DNA from: Prevotella sp.
GTDB lineage: Bacteria; Bacteroidota; Bacteroidia; Bacteroidales; Bacteroidaceae
Direction: 5' to 3'
NCBI GenBank assembly: GCA_015060535.1
Contig: SUYH01000003.1
Coordinates: forward strand, 165,160-229,159
DNA length: 64,000 bases
Numbering within the stretch: position 1 is the first letter of the stretch; every line of letters begins with the position of its first letter. This document shows, one piece after another, positions 41,214 to 50,472 of this stretch. The position numbers and the translations under genes are program-made. The notes beneath the pieces were generated by a model that saw only the letters and a list, made by a program, of their open reading frames with translations, searched no databases and had not been told where the DNA came from.

Positions 41214-42014
41214 TCAGGGCTGCTTGCCAATGTAAGCCAGAATACCACCGTCAACATAGAGCACGTGGCCATTGACAGCATCAGAAGCATGTGAAGCCAG
41301 GAACACAGCGGGTCCACCCAGCTCCTCGGGTTCCAACCAGCGTCCGGCAGGAGTCTTAGCGCAGATGAAGCTGTCGAACGGATGGCGACTGCCGTCTGGC
41401 TGACGCTCACGCAGCGGAGCAGTCTGAGGTGTAGCGATGTAGCCCGGGCCAATACCGTTACACTGGATGTTATACCCACCATACTCTGAGCAGATGTTGC
41501 GGGTCAGCATCTTCAGACCACCCTTAGCAGCAGCATAAGCCGAAACCGTCTCACGACCCAGCTCTGACATCATCGAGCAGATGTTGATGATCTTACCCTC
41601 GCGACGCTCCATCATCTCGGGGATGACAGCTGAGCTTACGATGTAAGGAGCTACCAGGTCAACATCGATGACCTGCTGGAACTCAGCGCGCTTCATCTCG
41701 TGCATGGGGATGCGCTTGATGATACCAGCGTTGTTCACCAGGATGTCAATCTGACCAACCTCCTTGTGAATCTTCTCCACGAGAGCCTTCACGTCGTCTT
41801 CCTTCGTCACGTCGCAAACGTAGCCGTGAACATTCTCGATACCAGCCTCCTTGTAGTTAGCCAGACCGCGCTCCAAGGCTGCCTCATTGATGTCGTTGAA
41901 GATGATGTTCTTGATACCTGCTCCAACAAAAGCCTTAGCGATGTTGAAACCAATTCCGTAAGATGCGCCTGTGATCCACGCGTTCTTACCTTCCAATGAA
42001 AATGGATTTGCCAT
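41214..42014 (-). CDS. kduD: 2-dehydro-3-deoxy-D-gluconate 5-dehydrogenase (KduD-like SDR)
   Basis: 266 residues in the short-chain dehydrogenase family, with NAD motif TGASYGIGFNIA, NNAG, catalytic Ser-Tyr-Lys in ICSMMSELGRETVSAYAAAKGG, and a C-terminal VNGHVLYVDGGILAYIG. The sequence resembles gluconate 5-dehydrogenases. The directly upstream kduI makes the KduD role in unsaturated uronate (pectin/glycosaminoglycan) breakdown most likely. It reduces or oxidises between 2,5-diketo-3-deoxygluconate and KDG. It is transcribed after kduI with a 13-base gap. Confidence 0.87.
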   Translation of the reverse strand: MANPFSLEGKNAWITGASYGIGFNIAKAFVGAGIKNIIFNDINEAALERGLANYKEAGIENVHGYVCDVTKEDDVKALVEKIHKEVGQIDILVNNAGIIKRIPMHEMKRAEFQQVIDVDLVAPYIVSSAVIPEMMERREGKIINICSMMSELGRETVSAYAAAKGGLKMLTRNICSEYGGYNIQCNGIGPGYIATPQTAPLRERQPDGSRHPFDSFICAKTPAGRWLEPEELGGPAVFLASHASDAVNGHVLYVDGGILAYIGKQP

Positions 42015-42027
42015 AATAGTTTTGTTT

Positions 42028-42870
42028 TTATTTTAAATCAGTAATTTGATAAAAATCTTGGTCACCGTAATCCAGGTTCTCGCCTCCCATACCCCAGATG
42101 AAGGTATAGTTGTGCGTAGCTGCTGCCGAGTGGATGCTCCATTCGGGCGAGAGCACAGCCTGTTCGCCACGCATCCAGATGTGGCGTGTCTCCTGTGGTT
42201 CGCCCATCAGGTGGCATACCGCCTGGTCCTCAGGCAGCTCGAAATAGAAATAAGCCTCCATGCGACGTGAGTGGACGTGGGCGGGCATTGTGTTCCATAC
42301 CGACCCTGTAGCCAACTCGGTCATACCCATCTGCAGCTGGCAGGTGGGCAGTACCTGGTTCACCAGCATCTTGTTGATGTCGCGTTCGTTCGACATCTCC
42401 AGGCTTCCCATGTGGGCCACCACCGCATTCTGCTTGTTCACCTTCTTACAAGGATAGGAGGTATGAGCCGTCGCAGAATTGAAGTAGAACTTGGCGGGCT
42501 GCTTACCATCCTTTGAGCTGAACACCACCTCGCGATCCCCGCTACCGATATAGAGCGCCTCTTTGTAGTCCAGGTCGAACACCTCGTCACCCACCTTGAT
42601 ACTGCCGGCACCACCCACATTATACACACCTATCTCGCGGCGATGCGTAAAACAGGGTGCCTTCAACGGGTCTATCGCCTCCAATTTCAGCGCTTCGCCC
42701 ACGGGCATGGCACCACCGACCACGATTCTGTCGTACATCGAGTATACCATGTTCACCTCGTCAGCGACAAAGAGCCGTTCTATCAGGAAATCGCGACGCA
42801 AGCGCTGGGTATCGTAATGCTTCACATCTTCCGGATGGGCTGCATATCGTATTTCGAAGTTTGTCTTCAT
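42028..42870 (-). CDS. kduI: 5-dehydro-4-deoxy-D-glucuronate isomerase
   Basis: Converts 4-deoxy-L-threo-hexosulose uronate, from unsaturated galacturonate or glucuronate, to 2,5-diketo-3-deoxygluconate. The protein has 280 residues with a cupin fold. FEIRYAAHPEDVKHYDTQRLRR at the N-terminus is diagnostic. Metal ligands lie in NTMPAHVHSRRMEAYFYFELPE and SPEWSIHSAAATHNYTFIWGMGGENLDY. First gene of a kduI-kduD pair with a -7 box at 42908-42915. It fits metabolically with the pectinase gene 4.5 kb away. Confidence 0.95.
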   Translation of the reverse strand: MKTNFEIRYAAHPEDVKHYDTQRLRRDFLIERLFVADEVNMVYSMYDRIVVGGAMPVGEALKLEAIDPLKAPCFTHRREIGVYNVGGAGSIKVGDEVFDLDYKEALYIGSGDREVVFSSKDGKQPAKFYFNSATAHTSYPCKKVNKQNAVVAHMGSLEMSNERDINKMLVNQVLPTCQLQMGMTELATGSVWNTMPAHVHSRRMEAYFYFELPEDQAVCHLMGEPQETRHIWMRGEQAVLSPEWSIHSAAATHNYTFIWGMGGENLDYGDQDFYQITDLK

Positions 42871-42907
42871 TCTGCGTTGTTTGATTCGTTTAAGTTCGTT
42901 CGGATTG

Positions 42908-42915
42908 CAAAGATA
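42908..42915 (-). promoter_or_regulatory. -7 promoter box TATCTTTG before kduI
   Basis: A TAnnTTTG match on the minus strand, 37 bases before the kduI ATG. Confidence 0.6.
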
Positions 42916-43001
42916 ATCATTTTATTTTAATTTCCATACATATTATATACGATTTAAAATAGATTAATACTTTTTCCTTTGGTTTTGTTCTCACAATTAA
43001 G

Positions 43002-43009
43002 TACCTTTG
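43002..43009 (+). promoter_or_regulatory. -7 promoter box TACCTTTG before korA
   Basis: A TAnnTTTG match 40 bases before the korA ATG, with TTTTG at 42984-42988 as a possible -33 partner. Confidence 0.6.
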
Positions 43010-43049
43010 CACGCTGAAAAAGAAAAAAGTACGTACTTAATCATATATT

Positions 43050-44897
43050 ATGTCTGAACAATTGGAAATCAAGGAACTAGACCAGGTAGTGGTCCGTTTC
43101 TCAGGTGATTCCGGCGACGGCATGCAGCTGGCTGGAAACATCTTCTCTACGGTCTCAGCGACTGTGGGTAACAGTATCTCAACCTTCCCCGACTATCCTG
43201 CCGACATCCGCGCCCCGCAAGGCTCGCTGACGGGTGTATCAGGATTCCAGGTTCACATTGGTGCCGGTCAGGTGTATACCCCTGGCGACAAGTGCGACGT
43301 GCTGGTGGCCATGAACGCTGCTGCGCTGAAGACGCAGTACCGCTATGCCAAGCCTGGAGCAACCATTATCATCGATACCGACTCCTTCGGGCCTAACGAC
43401 CTGAAGAAAGCCGAATTCCAGACAGAAGACTATCTGGGCGAGATGGGTATTGATGCCGACCGCGTCATCCAGTGTCCGCTGACTCAGATGGTCAAGGACG
43501 CGCTGGCCGATACCGGTATGGACAACAAGGCCGTACTGAAGTGCCGCAACATGTTCGCCCTGGGTCTGGTCTGCTGGCTCTTCGACCGCGACCTCTCGCT
43601 GGTGGCTAACTTCCTCCGCGACAAGTTCGCCAAGAAGCCCCAGATAGCTGAAAATAACATTAAGGTGGTACAGGCTGGCTACGACTATGGTCACAACACC
43701 CACTCCAGTGCCACGAATGTACGCCGCATCGAGACCAAGGAGAAGACTCCCGGTCGCTATATGGACATCACGGGTAATAAGGCTACGGCCTATGGCTTCA
43801 TTGCCGCTGCCGAGAAGGCCGGTCTGAAGCTTTACCTGGGTTCCTACCCCATCACTCCTGCTACCGACGTGCTCCACGAGCTGTCGAAGCACAAGTCACT
43901 GGGTGTCACTACCGTTCAGTGTGAGGATGAGATCTCAGGCTGTGCGTCAGCCCTTGGTGCATCGTTCGCCGGAGCGCTGGGTGTAACCTCGACCTCTGGT
44001 CCTGGCATCTGCTTGAAATCAGAGGCCATGAACCTGGCTGTCATCATGGAGCTGCCCCTTGTGGTACTCGATGTGCAGCGTGGCGGTCCTGCTACTGGTC
44101 TGCCCACCAAGTCGGAACAGACCGACCTGCTGCAGGCCCTCTTCGGACGCAACGGCGAGAGCCCCATGCCCGTCATGGCTGCGCTGAGTCCTGCCGACTG
44201 CTTCGACGCTGCTTATCAAGCTTGTAAGATCGCCTTGGAGCACATGACTCCTGTCGTGCTGCTGACCGATGCCTATATCGCCAACGGCTCGGGCGCCTTT
44301 AAGTTGCCCGAAATAGCCAAGCTCGACGCTATCAATCCTCCCTATGTTCCCGAGGAACTGAAGGGCAAGTGGACTCCCTATATGCGCGCTGAGAACGGTA
44401 CCCGCTACTGGGCTGTTCCTGGTCGCGAGGGCTTCACCCACATCCTGGGCGGACTGGAGAAAGACTCCAACACAGGTGCTATCTCTACCAACCCCGAGAA
44501 CCACGACCTGATGACTCGTCTGCGCCAGCAGAAGATAGCCAACATCCAGGTACCCGACCTCGAGGTCATTGGCGATGCTGACGATGCCGACCTGCTCATT
44601 GTAGGCTTCGGTTCCACCTACGGCCATCTGCACTCTGCTATGGACGAGCTTCGCGCCAAGGGTTACAAGGTGGCTCAGGCTCAGTTCAAGTACCTGAACC
44701 CGCTGCCCAAAAACACCGCAGCCGTATTGTCTAAATATAAGAAGGTGGTGGTTGCCGAGCAGAACATGGGTCAGCTGGCTGCCTACCTCCGCATGAAGGT
44801 CGACGGCTTTGTTCCTTACCAGTTCAATCAGGTCAAGGGTCAGCCCTTCGTCGTAGAAGAGTTAGTCAACGCATTCGAGAACATTTTAAAAAATTGA
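43050..44897 (+). CDS. korA: 2-oxoglutarate:ferredoxin oxidoreductase, fused gamma-alpha subunit
   Basis: 615 residues. The N-terminal gamma domain (about 1-195) starts VVVRFSGDSGDGMQLAGNIFSTV. The alpha domain carries GAYLI-type pyrimidine-binding sequence: YLGSYPITPATDVLHELSKH, TSTSGPGICLKSEAMNLAV, RGGPATGLPTKSEQTDLLQALFG. With KorB it decarboxylates a 2-oxoacid (probably 2-oxoglutarate) and reduces ferredoxin, or runs in reverse. The gene ends inside the first unit of a heptamer repeat array that leads to korB. Confidence 0.93.
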   Translation: MSEQLEIKELDQVVVRFSGDSGDGMQLAGNIFSTVSATVGNSISTFPDYPADIRAPQGSLTGVSGFQVHIGAGQVYTPGDKCDVLVAMNAAALKTQYRYAKPGATIIIDTDSFGPNDLKKAEFQTEDYLGEMGIDADRVIQCPLTQMVKDALADTGMDNKAVLKCRNMFALGLVCWLFDRDLSLVANFLRDKFAKKPQIAENNIKVVQAGYDYGHNTHSSATNVRRIETKEKTPGRYMDITGNKATAYGFIAAAEKAGLKLYLGSYPITPATDVLHELSKHKSLGVTTVQCEDEISGCASALGASFAGALGVTSTSGPGICLKSEAMNLAVIMELPLVVLDVQRGGPATGLPTKSEQTDLLQALFGRNGESPMPVMAALSPADCFDAAYQACKIALEHMTPVVLLTDAYIANGSGAFKLPEIAKLDAINPPYVPEELKGKWTPYMRAENGTRYWAVPGREGFTHILGGLEKDSNTGAISTNPENHDLMTRLRQQKIANIQVPDLEVIGDADDADLLIVGFGSTYGHLHSAMDELRAKGYKVAQAQFKYLNPLPKNTAAVLSKYKKVVVAEQNMGQLAAYLRMKVDGFVPYQFNQVKGQPFVVEELVNAFENILKN

Positions 44898-44921
44898 TAA
44901 TTGATAATTGACAATTGATAA
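44894..44921. repeat. 7-bp tandem array, TTGATAA, between korA and korB
   Basis: Four perfect or near-perfect units (TTGATAA, TTGATAA, TTGACAA, TTGATAA). The korA stop TGA lies in the first unit and the korB ATG follows 2 bases after the last. Confidence 0.92.
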
Positions 44922-44923
44922 TT

Positions 44924-45928
44924 ATGAGTTATACAGCAAACGATTATAAGAAAGGACAGCCACGTTGGTGTCCGGGATGCGGTGACCACTTCTTTCTGGC
45001 ATCGTTCCACAAAGCATTAGCAGAAATCGGCGTAGCCCCTCAGGACACAGCCGTTATCTCAGGTATCGGCTGCTCCAGCCGTCTGCCCCACTATATGGCC
45101 ACCTACGGCATGAACACTATTCACGGACGTGCTGCTGCCATTGCTACAGGCGCTAAGGTAGCTAACCCCAACTTGACCGTATGGCAGGTCAGCGGCGATG
45201 GCGACGGGCTAGCCATCGGTGGTAACCACTTCATCCACGCCAACCGTCGTAACATCAACCTGAACATGATTCTGCTCAACAACCGCATCTACGGTCTGAC
45301 CAAGGGACAGTACTCCCCCACCTCACCACGCGGTTTCGTCTCGAAGTCAAGTCCTTACGGCACCGTCGAGGACCCCTTCCGCCCCGCTGAGCTCTGCTTC
45401 GGCGCCCGTGGCCACTTCTTCGCCCGCGCCGTCGCCACCGACTCGCAAGGCACGGTTGAGATCCTGAAGGCTGCTTACCAGCACAAGGGTGCTGCCGTCT
45501 GCGAAATTCTGCAGAACTGCGTCATCTTCAACGATGGTTGCCATGAGGCCGTCTACAACAAGGAAGGCCGCAAGAAGAATGCCATCTATGTGCGTCATGG
45601 CGAGAAGCTGGTATTCGGCGAGAACAATGAGTTCGGACTCGTACAGCAGGGCTTCGGACTGAAGGTTGTCGAGATTGGCAAGGACGGCTACACCATCGAT
45701 GATGTGCTCGTTCACGATGCCCATTGCGAAGACAACACCCTGCAGCTGAAGCTCGCCCTGATGGGCAATGGCGACGGATTCCCCATCGCCCTGGGTGTCA
45801 TCCGCGACGTCGACGCTCCTACCTACGACGAGGCCGTCGAGGCTCAGATTGCAGAGGTCAGCGCCCAGAAGAAGTACCACAACTTCGAAGAACTCTTGGA
45901 AACCAACGATATTTGGGAGGTTAAGTAA
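44924..45928 (+). CDS. korB: 2-oxoglutarate:ferredoxin oxidoreductase, beta subunit
   Basis: 334 residues. It binds thiamine pyrophosphate and an iron-sulfur cluster: RWCPGCGDHFFLASFHKAL (Cys-x2-Cys), GIGCSSRLPHYM, and the TPP motif VSGDGDGLAIGGNHFIHANRRNINLNMILLNNRIYGLTKGQ. Partner of KorA in the same operon. The ATG at 44924 is chosen over an upstream in-frame codon at 44915 that lies in the heptamer array. A separate delta ferredoxin subunit is not present. Confidence 0.94.
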   Translation: MSYTANDYKKGQPRWCPGCGDHFFLASFHKALAEIGVAPQDTAVISGIGCSSRLPHYMATYGMNTIHGRAAAIATGAKVANPNLTVWQVSGDGDGLAIGGNHFIHANRRNINLNMILLNNRIYGLTKGQYSPTSPRGFVSKSSPYGTVEDPFRPAELCFGARGHFFARAVATDSQGTVEILKAAYQHKGAAVCEILQNCVIFNDGCHEAVYNKEGRKKNAIYVRHGEKLVFGENNEFGLVQQGFGLKVVEIGKDGYTIDDVLVHDAHCEDNTLQLKLALMGNGDGFPIALGVIRDVDAPTYDEAVEAQIAEVSAQKKYHNFEELLETNDIWEVK

Positions 45929-45931
45929 GAC

Positions 45932-47437
45932 ATGTTCAACAATTATAAAGGCTTCCATCTCGTACAGTCGTACCACGATGTACGATTCATGCGGAAGTAC
46001 CATCCGTCGAACGCTTTTACGCGTGTCGTCAAGATAGCTATCGTAGCTTTTGTAACCCTGTTGTTGTGGAACATGCCCGCTGAGTGGTATGGCATTCAGA
46101 ACCTGACGGTCATCCAGCAGCGCATCATCGCCATCTTTGCCTTTGCCACGCTGATGTGGGTCTTGGAGATAGTCTCCTCGTGGGCCACGTCGGTAGGTAT
46201 CATCGTGCTGATGCTGCTGTTCTGTACCGACAGCGGTATCGCCCCGATGGTCAACGAAGAAGAGGTGGGTAAACTGCTCTCGTATAAGGGCGTCATGGCC
46301 ACCTTTGCCGACCCGGTCATCATGCTGTTCATCGGTGGTTTCGTGCTGGCCATTGCCGCTACGAAGACGGGTCTCGACGCCCAGCTAGCCAAGGTGCTGC
46401 TGCGCCCCTTCGGCAAGCGTAGCGAGATGGTGCTGCTGGGCTTCCTGCTCATCACGGGTCTGTTCTCTATGTTCGTGTCGAATACGGCTACTGCTGCCAT
46501 GATGCTGACGTTCCTCACCCCCGTGTTCCGCCAGCTGCCCCCTGAAGGCAAGGGCCGCATCGCCCTGGCCATGTCTATCCCCGTAGCAGCCAATCTCGGT
46601 GGTATGGGAACGCCCATTGGTACACCGCCCAACACCATTGCGCTGAAGTATCTGAACGATCCCGAGGGCCTGAACCTCGGACTGGGTTTCGGCCAGTGGA
46701 TGATGTTCATGGTACCCCTGGTCATCGTGTTGCTTCTCATGAGCTGGCGCATCCTGCTCAAGATGTTCCCTTTCAGTCAGAAGACCATCGAGCTGCACAT
46801 CGACGGCGAGATGAAGCACGATGCCCACTCCTACATCGTCATCGTCACCTTCTTCGTGACGGTAGCCCTGTGGCTCCTGGACCATCTGACGGGCATCAAC
46901 TCCTATACCGTAGCCATGATACCCTTCATGGTGTTCGCCCTGACGGGTGTCATCAACAAGCGCGACCTTGAACAAATCAACTGGTCTGTCATCTGGATGG
47001 TTGCCGGTGGTTTCGCGCTGGGTTACGGCTTGAACGCCTCGGGTCTGGCCGCCAATGCCGTAGAGAGCATCCCCTTCGGCGACTTCTCGCCCATGCTCAT
47101 CCTACTGCTCGGAGGTGCCATCTGCTATGTGCTCTCGAACTTCATCTCCAATTCGGCTACGGCAGCCCTCCTGATGCCTATCCTCGCCATGGTCTGCGGA
47201 GCCATGGGCGACAAGCTGGCACCCATCGGAGGCACGCCCACCGTACTCATCGGTGTCGCCATTGCAGCCTCGTCGGCTATGATCTTGCCCATCTCCACAC
47301 CACCGAACGCACTGGCCTACGCTACGGGCTACGTGCAGCAGAAGGACATGTCGCGCATGGGTCTCATCATGGGTGTCATCTCCATGCTGCTCGGCTTCGG
47401 CCTCGTCTACTTGATGGGCATCACGCATGTCATCTGA
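45932..47437 (+). CDS. SLC13/DASS family anion:sodium symporter
   Basis: A 501-residue inner-membrane protein with about 12 segments and two copies of the family SNT motif: FVSNTATAAMMLTFLTPV (about 178) and FISNSATAALLMPILAMV (about 405). GMGTPIGTPPNTIAL and LPISTPPNALAYATG are the paired proline-rich loops. It imports dicarboxylates such as succinate or 2-oxoglutarate with Na+, or possibly sulfate. It starts 3 bases after korB, so a dicarboxylate linked to KorAB metabolism is plausible. It converges on the pectinase gene. Confidence 0.9.
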   Translation: MFNNYKGFHLVQSYHDVRFMRKYHPSNAFTRVVKIAIVAFVTLLLWNMPAEWYGIQNLTVIQQRIIAIFAFATLMWVLEIVSSWATSVGIIVLMLLFCTDSGIAPMVNEEEVGKLLSYKGVMATFADPVIMLFIGGFVLAIAATKTGLDAQLAKVLLRPFGKRSEMVLLGFLLITGLFSMFVSNTATAAMMLTFLTPVFRQLPPEGKGRIALAMSIPVAANLGGMGTPIGTPPNTIALKYLNDPEGLNLGLGFGQWMMFMVPLVIVLLLMSWRILLKMFPFSQKTIELHIDGEMKHDAHSYIVIVTFFVTVALWLLDHLTGINSYTVAMIPFMVFALTGVINKRDLEQINWSVIWMVAGGFALGYGLNASGLAANAVESIPFGDFSPMLILLLGGAICYVLSNFISNSATAALLMPILAMVCGAMGDKLAPIGGTPTVLIGVAIAASSAMILPISTPPNALAYATGYVQQKDMSRMGLIMGVISMLLGFGLVYLMGITHVI

Positions 47438-47447
47438 CAAGGCAGGG

Positions 47448-49589
47448 TTAGTAGGCCAGGACATCCCATAGGTCTCGGATGCGTTTCTCCGGGTCCCATT
47501 GATGATTGAAAGTCCAGAGTGCCGTGATTGCATGGTACTCTGGCTTTTCTTCTGACTCCGCCAAATTGTTGTTCAGCCAACCAGTGTTGCCTCCATCACG
47601 GGTACAGCCATAGTAATAGACACGCTGTCCCCATGGACATGGGTCGAGCACCTTGTCACTATATGCATAGCTGATATTGTTGTTGAGAATGTTCTTCGTC
47701 ATCTTGCAGTTGACGATGAAGAACTGCGAGTCGTGATGGTAACGCCCGAGTTGGGTAGGACTTTTGGCATCGAAGGTAGAGTTTGTGATAACCAACTTCT
47801 TGGAGCGGTCACCACGTCCGTCATGCCATATCAGTGCATGTCCATCGCCTTCGAACCGACAACGGGTGGCATAGCACCAGCCTCGCGGGCAGAGGAAATC
47901 AACACCCCAGCAGCGCAGGTAAAGGTCGGAGTGGTAGTACATTCCGTTACCCTCAGGAGCCCAAAGAGACAGGGCGTCGTTGCCATCAGCCCATACGTTG
48001 CTGTTGATGACGATGGTGCGTGTAGCCCGTCCAAAGATACTCATCTGGTGGGACGTATTGCCCGGCTCAACGGTCGTGCCATAGTTGTTGTACACGGTCA
48101 ATCCACTAATCACACAGTCGTCAGCACCTTCTTGCAGCACGATGACACCATTGCCTACGGGCTTACCTTTGTATTCTTTAATGGTTCGCGTCTTGGAAAG
48201 TTCAGCCAGTACGATGATGGTACTGTCACGATGCTCGCCCACCATCACGATGTTGGGACGGTCAATGATGACTTTCTCTTGGTATGTACCTTTCTTAATC
48301 AGAATCTTATAGGGCTGCGCTGGCTTCTCCGGGGCTTTCTCAATAGCCGCCTGGATGCTTTGTCCTGGTTTTACAATGGCATCAAAAGCCTTCTGGTCAG
48401 GCTGGGGCTTACGGAACATGTCGATGGTTCCGTTCTCGTTGGCACCCTTGGTTTGCAGGCTGATTTTCACCTTATGCTTGGGGTCATACTTGTCAGCCCA
48501 TTGTTCATAAAGAGGATATAGTGCAGCAGGACGATCGCCGTACCAGGAATAGCCATTGCGACGCTCATGTCCGATATCCTCCAAACGGCGTCGGGGAATG
48601 CCATCGCGGTCGCATACATAAGGTTCGCAGTATTTCAAGTCATAATATCTTGCCCACAAAGGTCCTGCATGGAGGTCTTCGACAAGACGAGTATCACGGT
48701 CTGGACTGTTCCTGCGTCCTGTGCGCTCGATGCGCAGGCCAGTCAGCTTGTATTTGTCGAACCACTGCATAGCAGCATGAATGGCCTGCTTGACACTTTT
48801 GTCGGGATTAGGCAGTGACATGAGCAACTTGACGATAGCAGCACTCTCCTGCGAACAATACGACGGGAGCTCATAGGCACGAGCTGATGCCGGCTCGTAG
48901 GTGTCCCTGTCGTGTTGCTGGCACCATACCGTCAATTTACCATTCCTGCGAATCTGAGTCCTGAGAATACATTTTATTCCCTTGTCAAATGCCGTTGCAG
49001 CCCGCTGTCGTAAGTCTGGAGTGGTCAGTTCCTCGGTATAGGGAGCCTTGCATTGAGCTACGTCGTTCAGCAGTTGCATGGTATTGACCATCGCGTCATC
49101 GTTGAAGGTGATGTGTATCTGATAGTCACGCATCTCTGGCCAGAACTGCGGCCAGCCACCATTGGAATACTGTCCGCTGAGCAGGTATTCTACACCTCGG
49201 ATACAGCCCGCCTTGTAGCGGTCGTCCTTTGTTCCCTGATATAATCGGGATAGGAAAATGATTTGTTGTGATGTGGCATTATTGTCCGTCGTAGAATCGT
49301 CACGACGTGCTTTGTCCTTCGTCACCTGCGCCCGTTGCTCGTCAGTCAGGGGAGCTGCCATGTTGATGTTCTTAGGCCAGCCGCCCGTCACACGCTGGTA
49401 GAGCAGCACTTGGTCGCCAATACGACGTGCTTCCTCCGTCTGGAAAAAGGCATCACCCTTATTATTGGGGAGATTCCTGCCTACCCAGCGGCCTTGAGCC
49501 ATGAATTCCTTCTTTTCATTCTTTTGAGCAAAGGCTGCCAAAGACAGCAGAAGACATAGAAAGATTACTTGAGATGTTCTTTTAGCCAT
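47448..49589 (-). CDS. Pectate lyase (PL10) - pectin methylesterase (CE8) fusion
   Basis: A 713-residue secreted enzyme with a signal peptide (cleavage near AAFAQ). The PL10 domain (about 60-370) has NNATSQQIIFLSRLY, NGGWPQFWP, ITFNDDAMVNTMQLL and RAYELPSYCSQESAAIV. The C-terminal right-handed beta-helix (about 405-700) is CE8-like: VKPGQSIQAAIEKAP, GTYQEKVIIDRPNI, ADGNDALSLW, CWGVDFLCPRG and LGRYHHDSQFF, so the catalytic Asp, Asp and Arg positions look retained in altered contexts. De-esterification and cleavage of pectin in one chain. Feeds the KduI/KduD pathway. Start set at 49589; a -7 box is at 49675-49682. Confidence 0.88.
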   Translation of the reverse strand: MAKRTSQVIFLCLLLSLAAFAQKNEKKEFMAQGRWVGRNLPNNKGDAFFQTEEARRIGDQVLLYQRVTGGWPKNINMAAPLTDEQRAQVTKDKARRDDSTTDNNATSQQIIFLSRLYQGTKDDRYKAGCIRGVEYLLSGQYSNGGWPQFWPEMRDYQIHITFNDDAMVNTMQLLNDVAQCKAPYTEELTTPDLRQRAATAFDKGIKCILRTQIRRNGKLTVWCQQHDRDTYEPASARAYELPSYCSQESAAIVKLLMSLPNPDKSVKQAIHAAMQWFDKYKLTGLRIERTGRRNSPDRDTRLVEDLHAGPLWARYYDLKYCEPYVCDRDGIPRRRLEDIGHERRNGYSWYGDRPAALYPLYEQWADKYDPKHKVKISLQTKGANENGTIDMFRKPQPDQKAFDAIVKPGQSIQAAIEKAPEKPAQPYKILIKKGTYQEKVIIDRPNIVMVGEHRDSTIIVLAELSKTRTIKEYKGKPVGNGVIVLQEGADDCVISGLTVYNNYGTTVEPGNTSHQMSIFGRATRTIVINSNVWADGNDALSLWAPEGNGMYYHSDLYLRCWGVDFLCPRGWCYATRCRFEGDGHALIWHDGRGDRSKKLVITNSTFDAKSPTQLGRYHHDSQFFIVNCKMTKNILNNNISYAYSDKVLDPCPWGQRVYYYGCTRDGGNTGWLNNNLAESEEKPEYHAITALWTFNHQWDPEKRIRDLWDVLAY

Positions 49590-49674
49590 ATCATTTTGTT
49601 TAGTAGTTTGTTGTTTCTGTAGCCAATATGTGCACAAGGGAAAAGACCTCATGTGATGACGTATTTTGATGCCG

Positions 49675-49682
49675 CAAAAATA
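49675..49682 (-). promoter_or_regulatory. -7 promoter box TATTTTTG before the pectinase gene
   Basis: A TAnnTTTG match on the minus strand about 85 bases before the start at 49589. It argues against the longer frame that begins at TTG 49688. Confidence 0.45.
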
Positions 49683-49930
49683 CGACAATTATTTAAGAAC
49701 GCCAAACTTTTCTTATTAATTCTGCACAGATGGTCTGCCCGTAAGCATGGTCGAACCGCCACATTTGTCCTAAAAGACAGACTTATCTCGTTCCGATATT
49801 GTTTGTCTTAATACTTCGGGCAATAAGTCAGACTATTGCGTATTCAAGTAAAACAAGTTGTTTCCTGACTTCGACGATGCGTCACCTTGCTCGCGTGTAT
49901 GCCTGTTAGTTCAATCGGTGTCGAATACTT

Positions 49931-49996
49931 GTGTTTGCTACCATTAAGTCTAGCAATTGTTACTATTAATAGTAGCAATTGCCACTATTAATAGTC
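49931..49996. repeat. 22-bp repeat with palindrome ACTATTAATAGT
   Basis: Two close copies start at 49953 and 49975 (GCAATTG, two bases, ACTATTAATAGT, one base) and a weaker copy at 49931. The palindromes at 49962-49973 and 49984-49995 are exactly 22 bp apart. Confidence 0.8.
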
Positions 49997-50024
49997 AATT
50001 GAATATTCATGCTTTTAGATTACC

Positions 50025-50083
50025 GAAAACACTGTTTTCAAAGCCAGAAAACGATGTTTTCCTTTTGAGACATCAGTGTTTTC
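50025..50083. repeat. 22-bp spaced GAAAAC-N3-GTTTTC palindromes
   Basis: Palindromes at 50025-50039 and 50047-50061 and a half-degenerate third (GACATC-AGT-GTTTTC) at 50069-50083, each 22 bp from the last. The period is the same as in the adjacent ACTATTAATAGT set. Confidence 0.8.
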
Positions 50084-50472
50084 GCAAATAGGTAACAGCA
50101 TTACCTCTTAAGTATATTAATTACAACAATGCAAAGGCATGGTACGTGCATGTTCATTTCCGTCATTTCTTGCCTATAATCTCCCATCTCCCACCTATCT
50201 GCAACCACCCGAAAACCCTTTATTTATCGGCATTTCAAGAGATTGGTGGCAGTATGGCAGTAAATTTAGAAAAAATTTTTAGTAGCATGATGGTAAGCTA
50301 AAACACTGAGTCACTCAAGTTACTAAGCAAAATTTCCTGTTAATATTACAAGAAGTTTACAAGAAATCTACAAGAAACACGTCCTCTTTCAAAAAGAAAT
50401 AGGTGCTCTACAATACGTTGCAAAGCACCTATATGACTATACAAATTATGATTAGTTAATTGTATGCTCTTC

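Larger units (their letters stand above)
49690..50472. other. Gene-free tract with inverted and 22-bp periodic repeats
   Basis: No convincing ORF is seen on either strand. From about 49780 to 49840, the inverted elements AAGACAGACTTAT and ATAAGTCAGAC with GTTTGTCTTAA may be regulator sites. From about 49931 to 50084 the sequence shows 22-bp spaced palindromes (listed separately). The remainder (50085-50470) is low-GC sequence next to the 3' end of the barrel-protein gene and shows nothing I can name. Confidence 0.6.

Noticed and set aside
47733..48521. Plus-strand frame of 262 codons
   Set aside because: Antisense to the pectinase gene; no recognisable domain.
49931..50083. Possible CRISPR array
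   Set aside because: Repeats are adjacent with a 22-bp step and no spacers, and there are no cas genes.
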